Positions 50,221 to 60,156 of a DNA stretch of 64,000 nt are shown one piece after another. The position numbers and the translations under genes were made by a program. The stretch is from Malurus cyaneus samueli (Eukaryota > Chordata > Aves > Passeriformes > Maluridae). Every line of letters begins with the position of its first letter. The stretch's first letter is position 1. Location of the stretch: NCBI GenBank assembly GCA_009741485.1, contig CM019237.1, forward strand, positions 48,301,195-48,365,194, written 5' to 3'. The notes beneath the pieces are model-generated. The model saw nothing but the letters and a program-made list of their open reading frames with translations. It did no database searches and was not told where the DNA came from.

Positions 50221-53200
50221 AAAAGAAAAGGAAAAAAACCAAGCATCTTAACAGCTGTTGGAATTACAGCCTTTCAGCAGTTACTGAACTGAGAAGGAAA
50301 TGAGCCAAAAACTAGACCTAAAAAGATGTGTGTGAAGTTACCAACCATTTTTTTTTTTTAATCACAGTGATCTGGCTTCACTAGCCAAGGTAGTGCCATC
50401 GGTGTTTTGGTATCTCCACAGTAGCTGTACTGTCTGCCATCCCACACAAAGCAGCAGTTCCTCCCAGAAACTGCCAGCAGCAGAAGTCACCATTATCTCA
50501 GCACACGGAGCTTGTGCAGAGAAGAGGGGTGGCAGCTATCTTCTGCTCAAATCAGAAAGCTTCCTGGTGGCCCCACTGCCCTTGGTGTAATGGGGGACAT
50601 GGTACAGCAACTGTCTGGAATTCTGTGATACTAGCAGGGACTGCTTTAATGTCCATGATGCAGCCTGCTTTCTAAAAATAGAGATCTTGCAAGTTAACCC
50701 CATAATGTATAAATGCAATCGATACTAGTAGATATGAATTTCTGCAATTTAATGCTAAGACTCCATAACCACCATAACATAATTTTGTTTGCCCTTTGGG
50801 GTTGTTACCACCTTGTGTGAGCATCCTACAAATGCTGAATATCACCATGAGCACTGTGAAAGAGTAGGATATAGTGACAGAGTATGATATTCCCTTGCTT
50901 AGGATAGAAAGGGCTGAAGTTTGAGTAAGAAATGCAGGAGCTACAAGTGGATGGCTGAACACTGGGAGATACTGATCTGTAATTTCTATAACATTAATGA
51001 ATCCTTCTGTGTGCCACTCTTGCAAAGGTTTCACCAATGATAGGAGAAATAGTTAATCCTTTAACTCAGTGTGTGACAGTAACAAATATGCTGGTCTGTT
51101 CCCGTGTACTCTTCCAGTGCGCAGTGCAGCTGTGGCTGTTGCCATGAAGGGAGCTAGAATGGCATCATTATGGTTCTGGTCTCAGTACTTCTCCATTCCC
51201 AGAGAGCCAGGCTGTCTTTGATAACAATCTCTCATTTGCTGGGAGATCACAGGATACTGTGATAAAGTCACTCTGTCAATGCTCTGGCTGGCTGCAGTGC
51301 TTGTGTGTCATGTCTAGGATGTCCTCACCCCTCAGTCTCTGTACTTAAGTGGAAGTCCTGACAAAGGGCTAGAGCATTTATCAAGCCTCTTTCAGTATCC
51401 TACTCCTCTTCAGTTCCTTCTCCATTTTCCCTTATTGCTTTCTCACCTTTCATTTCATTGCACCAGAATAGTTAGGAGACTCTAAAAATGTTGGATTATG
51501 TCAAAAAACGAAGGAGGGGATAAAAAAGAAGGTTGTGGATAAAGTTGCTCTCAAGCAAATGACCAGATGGTTGCAGGTTTTTCAGTCACTTTCTAACCTT
51601 TGAATTACCTAACTGCATGCTAGAGTACCTAATGGTCCATTGAGTTTTCATGCAGATTTCTCAGTGGTGCTTCGTAAAGAAACTTGCACTCTGCTGTTGT
51701 ATTTTAACAGTTACATACATGAAGCTCTCCAGTAAATTAAATTTTGATTCAAAAGGAAGTGCACAGAGGCCAAAGAAGGTACATGATGTACAGACTCAAA
51801 GTTACCACAGATAGGGCTTAGGCTCAACATTTCATGACATATTTGAGGCTTGGTGGCATAGCATGTTTCAGGTGCCAGTTTTCTTCTATCAGAAATGATG
51901 TATGGGTTTTCCTCTGCAGAAAGCTCTGATTTTCCTGCACTTGTTTTAAGCTTGTCAGGCATGTGAGTTTAACTAAAAGAGGCGTGATTATAATGAAATA
52001 GTGAATTCTGCTTTATGAAAGTGGACCTCCCACTAGAATATCTCAAATTAGATGCTCACAAGCAATGATCCAAAAAACTCTGTCACCTTAGGAACTGTGT
52101 ATCTCTGTTTTGGAATGAAGTAGGAGAGAATATTGAAGGTTCAACAGAGGTTTACTAGTTGAGGTATAACACTTCAAGAAATATAGTTCCTGCTTACAGA
52201 TGAATACCATTCATCACTACACAGCCATTTCTATGGATGTTGGGAATCTAACCATTATTTGAGACAAAGACAAAACAAACAGGCTTGTACCCCCAAGTAA
52301 TATCAATAGGTAGAAGTTTTAAAAAAATAATAGTTTTTGAAATGATTCAATAAGTGCTATCAGGAGAACTCTGAAATAATGATAGCATAAGGAGCAAAGA
52401 GAAATTACTTGTATTCATAGGCACTGCTGCTGTATAATTATCAAAAGGCTGAGTCAAAACTGAGCAAGTCTGTCAAAAATTCAGCATGTGTCAGGAATTA
52501 TTTCCTAGCTAATAAATAACATGGCAAAAATCTTCCCCTGAAGAAATTACCAGCTCCTTTGCATATCTGAATGGTATGTAATAGGAATAAGTGAACACAG
52601 AGTCAGCAATTGTGTGAGGAAAGAAGCCACATTACTCCTTTTATTTTTGGCTGTGCCTGAGGTCAGAAGTTCCTTTGTTCTTTCTTTACCTCCCATTAGA
52701 GCAAATATAGTCTGCTTCTATTCTCTCAAGACTCCTTTTTCCCCATCCAGCTTTTTTTTTGTTTTGTTTTGTTTAAATAAAGGAAAAGTGTCTATCACTG
52801 TTGTGAACTATGACTTCGTGGGCTCATTATTTTCAACACTTGCATGTTAATGAAAGTGTTACCCTTACCCTACATTGTAATATTTTTCAAAGGAACAATC
52901 TTTCTTTAAAGAGGCAGAGTAGCAGAGCTATAATTCATTGAGTTAAAACTTGAAACAGTGACACTTAATGTGCTTGTTGTTAAAGCGCAACCCATGCATT
53001 AAGTGTTTACAGCATATAGGGCTACTTTTGTATTCTTGTAGTAATATGCCTTACTTATCAATGCTTCCACAATTTTGTGTACTAGAGCTTTGTGGGAAAT
53101 TGACTCTCTTTGTTTTGCCTTTCAGCTTTTAAGTTCTTTGTGGCCCATGTTATTGTTTGCTTAAAAGTCATTACTGCTGTATCAAATGCAATGGGGGATC

Positions 53201-53398
53201 CATTCATTTGCTGTAGGTGCTTACAGCAGGAAGAAGTTAAATAATATAATTGAGTGCATATGTAATGCCATGTTTGTAAGCATGATTCCATCTGTGGAAC
53301 TGGAAGGGTGAGCAAAAACGTTTCTTGGATCGCTGTTAACCAGTGTCTGAACTGTAACAAATGTGTAGCTGCTTCATGGTTGTCACTCTATCTTTACC
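50221..53398. other. Noncoding sequence, no gene recognised
   Basis: A GC-richer patch lies at 50,390-50,600, and a 121-codon minus-strand frame at 50,672-51,037 includes a hydrophobic run (SVTISYSFTVLMVIFSIC) but matches nothing I know. A T/G run (tttgttttgttttgttt) lies at about 52,757-52,774. Confidence 0.5.
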
Positions 53399-53611
53399 AT
53401 GGCTGTATGGAATTTCACAGTGACAGCAGGGGTAGGACTTGGATCTGCATGCATCATGAATCTTGGCCTGCTGCCACTGGAGGAAGGACACTGCCTGGTT
53501 TTGCTATTCATGGATGGAGCTCCACTAGTGGAAGCTGCCACATGTGAGAAAAAGGAATTAATTACTACATTAGTGCAAGTAATAACAGGAGCTGTTACTG
53601 GCTTTTATTGA
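53399..53611 (+). other. Small ORF in strong Kozak context (unproven)
   Basis: A 70-codon frame starts at ACCATGG, the favoured vertebrate initiation context, and ends in TGA at 53,609-53,611. The peptide has an N-terminal hydrophobic region (VTAGVGLGSACIMNLGLLPL), a middle one (CLVLLFM) and a C-terminal one (LVQVITGAVTGFY), so it could be a small membrane protein. A second plus-strand frame overlaps it. There is no visible poly(A) signal nearby or known homologue. Length alone is within chance expectation. Confidence 0.15.
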
Positions 53612-54875
53612 CTGTACAACATTTAGTTGCTGTATCCTTTCCCAGTCATTCATTTTATAAAAGACAGCAAGAAAAGGCTTGCGTGACAAGGGTGTTTATA
53701 CTTGAGTGACACATAGCTCGTTTTTTCCTGTTTATGAACAGATTTCCCTAATTATTAAAATCCCAGCATGTAAGATGCTTAGGGATAGTTACTTGATTGT
53801 GTGGCATATGTTTTCACATGAGACTATGCAGTAAGCATGCATTTGTGAATGGGATCCTGTGATTCAGCATCCCCAAGCAAATACTAAGTTTACTGTGAAC
53901 TAGGCATGGCATGACTTTTTTCAGTGCCCTGGCCTGGGAGCACAAGTGGTCATAGGTTTAGCAACTAGTTTGACAAAATAAATGGGAAAGGCCTATACAA
54001 GGGAAAGGTATTTTACTTTAAAAAAACACATTTTTCCTTCTTATTCTTTCAGTGATGTGACTTTCTTATCTCATATTCAGAAGCACCAAGATTTGTGACC
54101 AGGTGATGGAGCTAGGATAACTTACAGGGACAGGATGGGTAGAAGATGCTGGCTATTAAGTCCTCATCATGTCTGCTGCATTTTTTTCTTGATTGGTGAT
54201 CAAATGGTGGGGTTTTTTTTTTACTGCACCTTTTGTACTCTTTAGGAGTTGATAGTGATTGCAATCTTAGCCCTTTCATTCTTTACCCTCACTTTAAGTC
54301 AATAGGCAATGCTGCTGATTTCCATACTGTCCTTATCTGGATGGTTTATAGCTCTAGTTCTGTTCTTCCTGTCACCTTCTCTTAATGATTTAATTCTGTC
54401 CTTTATTTTCTGAAACCAGACCTCTTGAGAAACTACATACAGAAGTGCAATTGATTACTGGTGTGTTTGGGGGTACCCATCAACATATGGTATGTCCTAC
54501 TGATTTGCTTCTCCTAGTCTTTATTTCTTTTGATCCTTTCACAACATATGCATTTCCATTCATACTTCATTCAAACTATTTTTCATACACATTTAATTGA
54601 TTGATGGAATGAAAAAACATCCTTAGCTGAAGTCCAAGCGAGTTCTGAAATCCCTTTGATCTCTCTAGTTCTTGAAGAGATACATCATACAAGCTGTAGG
54701 TATATCCTGTGATATAGCCTAAGAAATCACTAGTCTTCCCCTTCTCTCCTGTCCTCCCTCTGGTGAGAAAGTACCAGTTAGATAGTGTAGAGCACCCAAT
54801 GAAGTGCCACGTTCATGTTGCCTCATAACAAGCACTGCACTGAAGTTCCTGTGTTGTGCTTTCTGTGTTTGTCTT
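53612..54875. other. AT-rich noncoding sequence
   Basis: No gene or repeat recognised. A T run lies at about 54,214-54,222. Confidence 0.6.
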
Positions 54876-55390
54876 GGAATCACAGAGTGGCCTGGGTTGT
54901 TCCAATCCCCCTGCCATGAGCAGGGACACTCTCCATTCTCCCAGGTTGCTCCAAGCCCCATCCAGCCTGGTGTTGAACAATTGCAGGGATGGAGCACCCA
55001 CAACTTCTCTGGGCAACCTCCTCCAGTGTCTCACCACCCTCACAGTAAAGAATTTCTTCCTAATATTTCATCTAAACCTGATCTGAGCTTGAAGCCATTC
55101 CCCCCTGTCCTGTTACTACACGTCCGTTGAAAGAAAAATTCCTCTCCCTCTTCCTTGTAGCATCCCTTCAGGTACCAAAAGGCTGCAATTAGGTCACCCC
55201 GAAGCCTTCTCCAGGCTGAGAAGACCCAATTCTGTCAGCCTTTCTGTGGAGGAGAGGTGCTCCATCTGTCTAATCATCTTGTTGGCCCTCCTCTGGCCTT
55301 TCTCCAGGTCAATGTCCTTCCTGTGCTGGGCACCTCCCTCGCCCTTCTGGCCTTTAATGCAGCCCAGGATATGATTGGTTTTCTGAACTT
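54876..55390 (-). mobile_element. CR1 LINE 3' region, minus strand, internally deleted
   Basis: The plus strand is the reverse complement of the CR1 3' region in order: 'ggaatcacagagtgg', 'cctgccatgagcagggacac', 'caggttgctccaagccccat', 'ccagcctggtgttgaac', 'agggatggagcacccacaac', 'tctgggcaacctcctcca', 'ttcttcctaatatttcatct', 'aaggctgcaattaggtcacc', 'cttctccaggctgag' and 'cctctggcctttctccagg'. Near 55,325-55,340 it jumps to 'cacctccctcgcccttctgg' and 'atgcagcccaggatatg', skipping the segment that usually lies between, so a piece is deleted. The minus strand still reads APSLQLFNTRLDGAWSNL from the ORF2 end. Confidence 0.95.
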
Positions 55391-56242
55391 TTTCTGGTCC
55401 TTTATTAGTTGAAATCTTTGCCTGAAAAATGAGACTATATTATGCTCCTTATGAAAGCATTCTGAACTAAGAAAAAATAGAAGATGCTGACTTCATTAGC
55501 TTATATTGTAAATAAATGGTATGAGAGGAAGAGTGTGCATATATTACATTCAAAATAAGCACAATAGATAATGTATTATATGGGAAAAATTACTTCTGTG
55601 AAGAGGTTGGAGGATGTTTATTTATTTTCCTAAGAGGCATTATCAACACTAGACGTGAGTCAGAATAGCTATTCTGCAATAACAGCTAATCTTTTATAGA
55701 GAATTTTTGTTTCTTGCTAATATATGTGAGTGATAGCAGATTATGTGTCTTTTGTGTTTACAGAATCTTGAATATTATGATTAGCTCTCACTTTTCCAGG
55801 GCTAAGATCACAGCTAGTGAGTGATGAAGCAACCTTGCTTTTATTTGAGCTCAGATAGGGAAAAGGTCTTTCATTTCCTTTCCAAAATCTTGTTATTTGC
55901 CAAAGAATATGGAGATGATTCAAAATGATGTTTAAAAAACCCACTAAAATTAAAATAAAATGGTTAAAGATATTTTTAATGCTTCTACAAGTCCTGTCTT
56001 CTTTTTACTGAGCAAAGGGGTGACTCGACCTTTCCTTCTGGGACCTATTTTTGCATTATAATGTAGGTCATAACTTCTTAAAACCTACATATTTGAAGCT
56101 AGTTACTAATTCTATCTGTATTAATTTTACTTCTGAATTTGAGACTTTGTAAGACCTTGTTTTGAGTGCATATAACTTCTGTGAAAGTCCCCAAATCTAA
56201 AACTTGTGACCTTTAATACAAAACGAATATTCTTTTCTTCAT
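55391..56242. other. AT-rich noncoding sequence
   Basis: No gene or repeat recognised. Confidence 0.6.
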
Positions 56243-56350
56243 AAATCAGAGAACAGCCCAGGTTAGAAAGGGCTTAAAAGGTAATTTGGCCCAACCTTTT
56301 GTGGAAAAGGGAGCCTAGATATTATCTAGTACTCTGTCCAAACATGTCTT
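56243..56350 (-). mobile_element. CR1-like LINE 3'-end fragment, minus strand
   Basis: 'aatcagagaacagcccaggt', 'tagaaagggcttaaaaggta', 'atttggcccaaccttttgtg' and 'gaaaagggagcctagat' match, in order, the reverse complement of an avian LINE 3' end (the usual form has 'cccaggttggaagggacc', 'gatcatctggtccaacctt' and 'ctagatgagattatctag'). It belongs to a subfamily different from the 54.9-kb copy. Confidence 0.78.
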
Positions 56351-58769
56351 GTTCACTCTTTGCAAAAGTGCATTTATTAAAAGGTAGGCATCCCACAATA
56401 GCAAAAATTTTTAAAAATAAATATTTCAGTATTTGCCTCTAGATTCCAAAAAAACCCTTTGTAAAAATAGTTAATTTTTTCCCTAAACTACAGTTGTTAC
56501 CTTCTATTTTTGCAAAGCCAAAGCATGACAAAATAGGCCTTTTTTAAGGTATTGTTAAAGGTATATTTATTAAAGGATAGTGAGAAGACTGTCTTCAATA
56601 AATAAGTAGTAGTCTGTCTTCCATAATTTGGATCTAGGTTTCCATCTTCTATTTGTTTTCTTTGCATTTTGATTTTTCTGCTGTCTTCCTAAAAAGCAGA
56701 AGGGTATCTCTCAGCCCCTGCTTTCTATCTGTGAAGAATTTGGAGAATAATGATGTTCCCATAGGTTCAGATAAGATTTTCATGCTGTCTAAATGTGAAA
56801 ATTATGGAGGTCTGAACTAGTAAGTGTAGTGTCAGACTTAAATGTGAGTGTGGGAAAAGTATGAACTAAGTTAGCACGTGTGGAAGGATGTGTCTCTTGC
56901 AGTTGCCATGTGTCAGGGGAAGCAATGATTGTTAACATTGTGTGGCCATTACTGAAATTATTTTTTTGGCTTGGCAATAGCTTGTAAGGCCATTTCCTGT
57001 CAGCTTCATTAGTGTCCCTGTCGCTTTTGTCATCACCCTATTTGGGTACTGAAAAATAGTGTTTTATTTTCAAAATGTTTTTTCAAGTGTTTTATTTTCA
57101 AAATGCCTACTCAGGCTGTAATCTTCCTTTTTGTGATTTTCTGCAGAACAAAGCCAAATGCTGTCTCAGGAAAAGTGATGGTAGCTCAAATATTTATGAT
57201 TGTACACAGCTCCCCTATGAGACTGCTTTTTCCCCTCTGTGGCCTCGATCTCATGTCACAGCTCTGGTGCTGTGCCCTAAAACCATGATACTGTTAACCA
57301 AATAAGATGGTTTATGTGTATATTTTCCTAAAGCCAGGATTGTGAAAATCAGCCCCATAACTTGTAGAAAGGGGCATCCACTTCCATGTCTTTAGTGCAA
57401 AAATGTAAACCCAAATTGGTTTGGGTTGGTTCTCTAAATTGTTCATCCAAATAAACATGAGACACCTGCTTGTGTTCCTGTTCATATGCATAAGGTTGCT
57501 AGTGTTAAACTAAAACAACCCATGTAAACTTGGAATGAAAGAACAGGATTATTCATGTAATACCAATTTTTGAATGCTGTAAGAATGTGCATTGTCAGTA
57601 GAAAGAATATGAGTAGGCAGGCAAAATCTAGGTTTGCACTGGGTTCTTAGGTAACACTGAGTAGGGATGAATGGGAAAAGATCAGACCTTCATGATCCTT
57701 AGGTTAGAGAGTGTCCAGCCAGTGGCCCTGAGCGCTGTCTGTCCCCTAGCACTGGAAGAATTTATTTTACTTTTTGAGTAGCATCATGCAGAGCTCTTTT
57801 GCAAGTGTTTTCAGTATTTTTTTTTTTAAGGATTGTTTTGAAGCTTCCTATGTGAGATGGATTCTGACCAGTTCATAAAAAATGGAATTCATTCCTCAAT
57901 ATATCTGTAAACTTCTGTGAAACTTGCCATTGCGTTTGGAAATTATGTTTCATTTATTTCCCAGAGCTGTAATTCAGTTCTAAATACTGGACACATGGCA
58001 AGTTATAGGACTGCAAAATAGATTCCTGAAAAAAGCCATAGTCCTTCCTATGTTTTAAAATTATTGAGAGGAGAAAAACTAGTGACTGTTTAAATGTGAC
58101 ACTGAGAGCTTCCTAAAAATTTCATCCCCAAATAATCACGTGTTTAAAAAAAAATTAGGTGCAAAAAAAAACCCAAAGGAGAATTAAGGTATCTTCTCAG
58201 TTGTTAATTGTAGTGTATGTATAATGTCCAGCTGTGTTGCTGAAGAATTTGTTGGTGACTGAGAGAGCCTGAACAGGTAGGACCTCTTAGGTGGTGAATT
58301 GGGAAAGAGCATCTGATCATGGCATGAAGAATTTTGTGGTAATAATGCGTTTAAAGAGGAATAATTTGCAGTTAAAATCCTGAATGTGGTCTTCAGAGTA
58401 CATTTTTAAAGCCACATTTCAGGCTTGCTCTGATTATAGACCAGGCAACATTTGCCTTTTTATTCTGCACCATGGAAGAACAGAGTATTTTTTTTTTCTG
58501 GATACTTTCAGACTGAAGGTCTGTAGGGACAGGAGCTGTCTCTGTTTGCACACTGCTGATCGAATATGATCCTCCTATGCTAAGGTCCGTAGGCTTGGTC
58601 TCGAGGCTTGCAATAACGGGTTTTGCACTGGGAAGAGGAAAAATGTAGAAATGTTGCCATTTTGACTGTGAATAAGTGGTGTTTGCACACCATTAGTGTT
58701 ACTTACTTTGTGAGTGTCCCGTCCTGCTTGAAAAGAGGGAGTCGGGGAGGATTCTTTTAGTAGATTTCT
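56351..58769. other. AT-rich noncoding sequence
   Basis: No gene recognised. A tandem duplication of an 18-base word (tgttttattttcaaaatg, 28-base period) lies at 57,060-57,105. At 57,145-57,303 a splice-acceptor-like 'ttttctgcag' precedes two overlapping open frames, not convincing as an exon. Confidence 0.55.
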
Positions 58770-59131
58770 TGGGACAAAAAATAAAGCTCAAACTCGGCAA
58801 TATTATATCTGAGAACTGTTTATTGATAAAGAAGGGTAAGTGTTCCTACCAGTTCCTACCAAGGGGGGATAGAAAAGGGAAAAAAGAGGGGAAAAAGAGA
58901 AACGGAGAGAGACAGAATAGCAGACAGATTGTTACCACTGTACCCCGGCACCCCGTGGACGTCAGCTCGGCACAAGGAGCGTGTGCTGCGAACCGCGAGG
59001 AGCCTGCGCGGCTCCCGAGGCGGGCTGGGCGCGATTTCCAAACAGCAGCGGCTGCGTGTCCCTCCCGTCGGCGGAGAACACGGTGCCGTGGCTACGGGAA
59101 CACTGTGGGATCGCTGCGGCTGCTGTGGGCA

Positions 59132-59439
59132 GGCTGGGGCTGCGGGCACTGCTGGACACACGGCTGAGGGCAGCTGGGGCTGCGGGCACTGCCGGACACA
59201 CGGCTGAGGGCACTGCCGGACACACGGCTGGGGCACTGCCGGACACAGCTGGGGCGCTGGGCTGGGGCATTGCGGACACACGGCTGAGGGCAGGCTGGGG
59301 CTGCGGGCACTGCCGGACACAGGCTGGGGCGGTGGGGCTGCTGGGGCACTGCGGCACTGGGACACACGGCTGTGGGCAGGCTGGGGCTGCGGGCACTGCC
59401 GGACAGACGGCTGAGGGCAGGCTGGGGCTGCGGGCGGCG
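59132..59439. repeat. GC-rich minisatellite, about 41-bp unit
   Basis: The unit starts ggctggggctgcgggcactg, continues ccggacacacggctgagggc and ends in a final a. Near-complete units begin at 59,132, 59,173 (40 bp), about 59,291 and 59,379. Shortened or rearranged units lie between, and a partial last unit at 59,420-59,439. The unit length is not a multiple of three, so successive units shift the reading frame and give cysteine/proline/glutamine-type peptides in several frames of both strands. This explains the overlapping long ORFs here. Confidence 0.93.
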
Positions 59440-60017
59440 TCGAGCGGCAGCTCCTTGGGACGAGGCAAACAGAGTTGTCGCAGGTCGAGCTGCCTTAGGG
59501 AACGGCAAAACAGAGCACACGCAGGAAGTGCGAACGGGAAGGCAGGACCACAGGGAGAAAAGTGAGGAAGGGAAGACCAAGGTGACCCTCCAGGCGCCCC
59601 TGCTCCCTCCAAGATCCCAAAGGAAAATGGCCCGGTTGTGTCGCAGTTGCTGCTTTTAATGCTCGCCCTCTTAGCGTTATTTCCCGCGCGTTTTTTTTTT
59701 TTCCCCGCGCACCCGGGCATCTGCCCCACCAGCAAGGGGGGACAGAGCTCCCAGCACATAACACATGTTGAGGCATACATAAAAATCAGATTGTTCTCTC
59801 TCAGTGAGTAAGCCAGCCACTCGCTTGTAGGATTCAGTGGGACATTTTTCCCGCTGCCTGGCTGCTGAATGTTTGTCTGCAGCTGGCGAATGTGTGCCAT
59901 CACTTTTTATTGCCTGCCATCGTCAGGGATTAATTTTTTCCCGTGAAGTTTTCCCGGTCCCTGCCCGTTCCTCGAGTGGCCGGGGACATCCCTCTCTCAT
60001 AGCCACCGTTCTGCGCG

Positions 60018-60034
60018 CTGCGCCACCTGCTGTC
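60018..60034 (-). promoter_or_regulatory. CTCF-like binding motif
   Basis: On the minus strand the site reads ACAGCAGGTGGCGCAGC, close to the vertebrate CTCF core (CCASYAGRKGGCRSY type). It lies at the right edge of the CpG-rich island. CTCF is a zinc-finger factor that organises chromatin loops and insulators, and single motif matches are common and often unbound. Confidence 0.4.
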
Positions 60035-60156
60035 CGGCCGAGGCACTGCAGCGCGGCTGGAATTGCAGCCGCCTCCAAATGCGGCTCCCTCCTCCTTAAA
60101 AGTCGTTTATTTGCTTGAAAGCACTTAGGACAGCAACATCAGGGGGTGTAATTTCT

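Larger units (their letters stand above)
58770..60150 (-). other. CpG-rich island: promoter CpG island or GC-rich solo LTR
   Basis: GC and CpG content rise sharply at about 58,930-60,110 against AT-rich flanks. Two readings compete. (1) A CpG-island promoter: it holds a CTCF-like motif, but no exon is recognisable beside it. (2) A solo LTR on the minus strand: read that way there is a TATA-like 'cattaaaagc' at 59,652-59,661, then an AATAAA at 58,819-58,824, and about 50 bases later a left edge 'tgggacaaaa'. The 6-mer ATTTCT occurs at 58,764-58,769 and again at 60,151-60,156, like a target duplication, but the right edge is ...GGTGTA rather than the usual CA. The minisatellite at 59,132-59,439 lies inside. 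Long frames (up to 313 codons, minus strand) cross the repeat and are not accepted as proteins. Confidence 0.5.

Noticed and set aside
50672..51037. 121-codon minus-strand frame with a hydrophobic stretch, possible receptor relic
   Set aside because: No receptor motif is identifiable and no second membrane segment has the right spacing, so it is treated as chance.
54719..55130. Four overlapping frames on both strands
   Set aside because: All are produced by the CR1 fragment at 54,876-55,390 and its flank.
57145..57303. Possible last exon after 'ttttctgcag'
   Set aside because: Two frames are equally open, the peptide is not recognisable, and there is no AATAAA close after the stop.
58962..59903. 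313-codon minus-strand open frame rich in proline, cysteine and glutamine
   Set aside because: It runs through the 41-bp minisatellite. GC-rich tandems lack stop codons, and other frames on both strands are equally open. No domain is recognisable.
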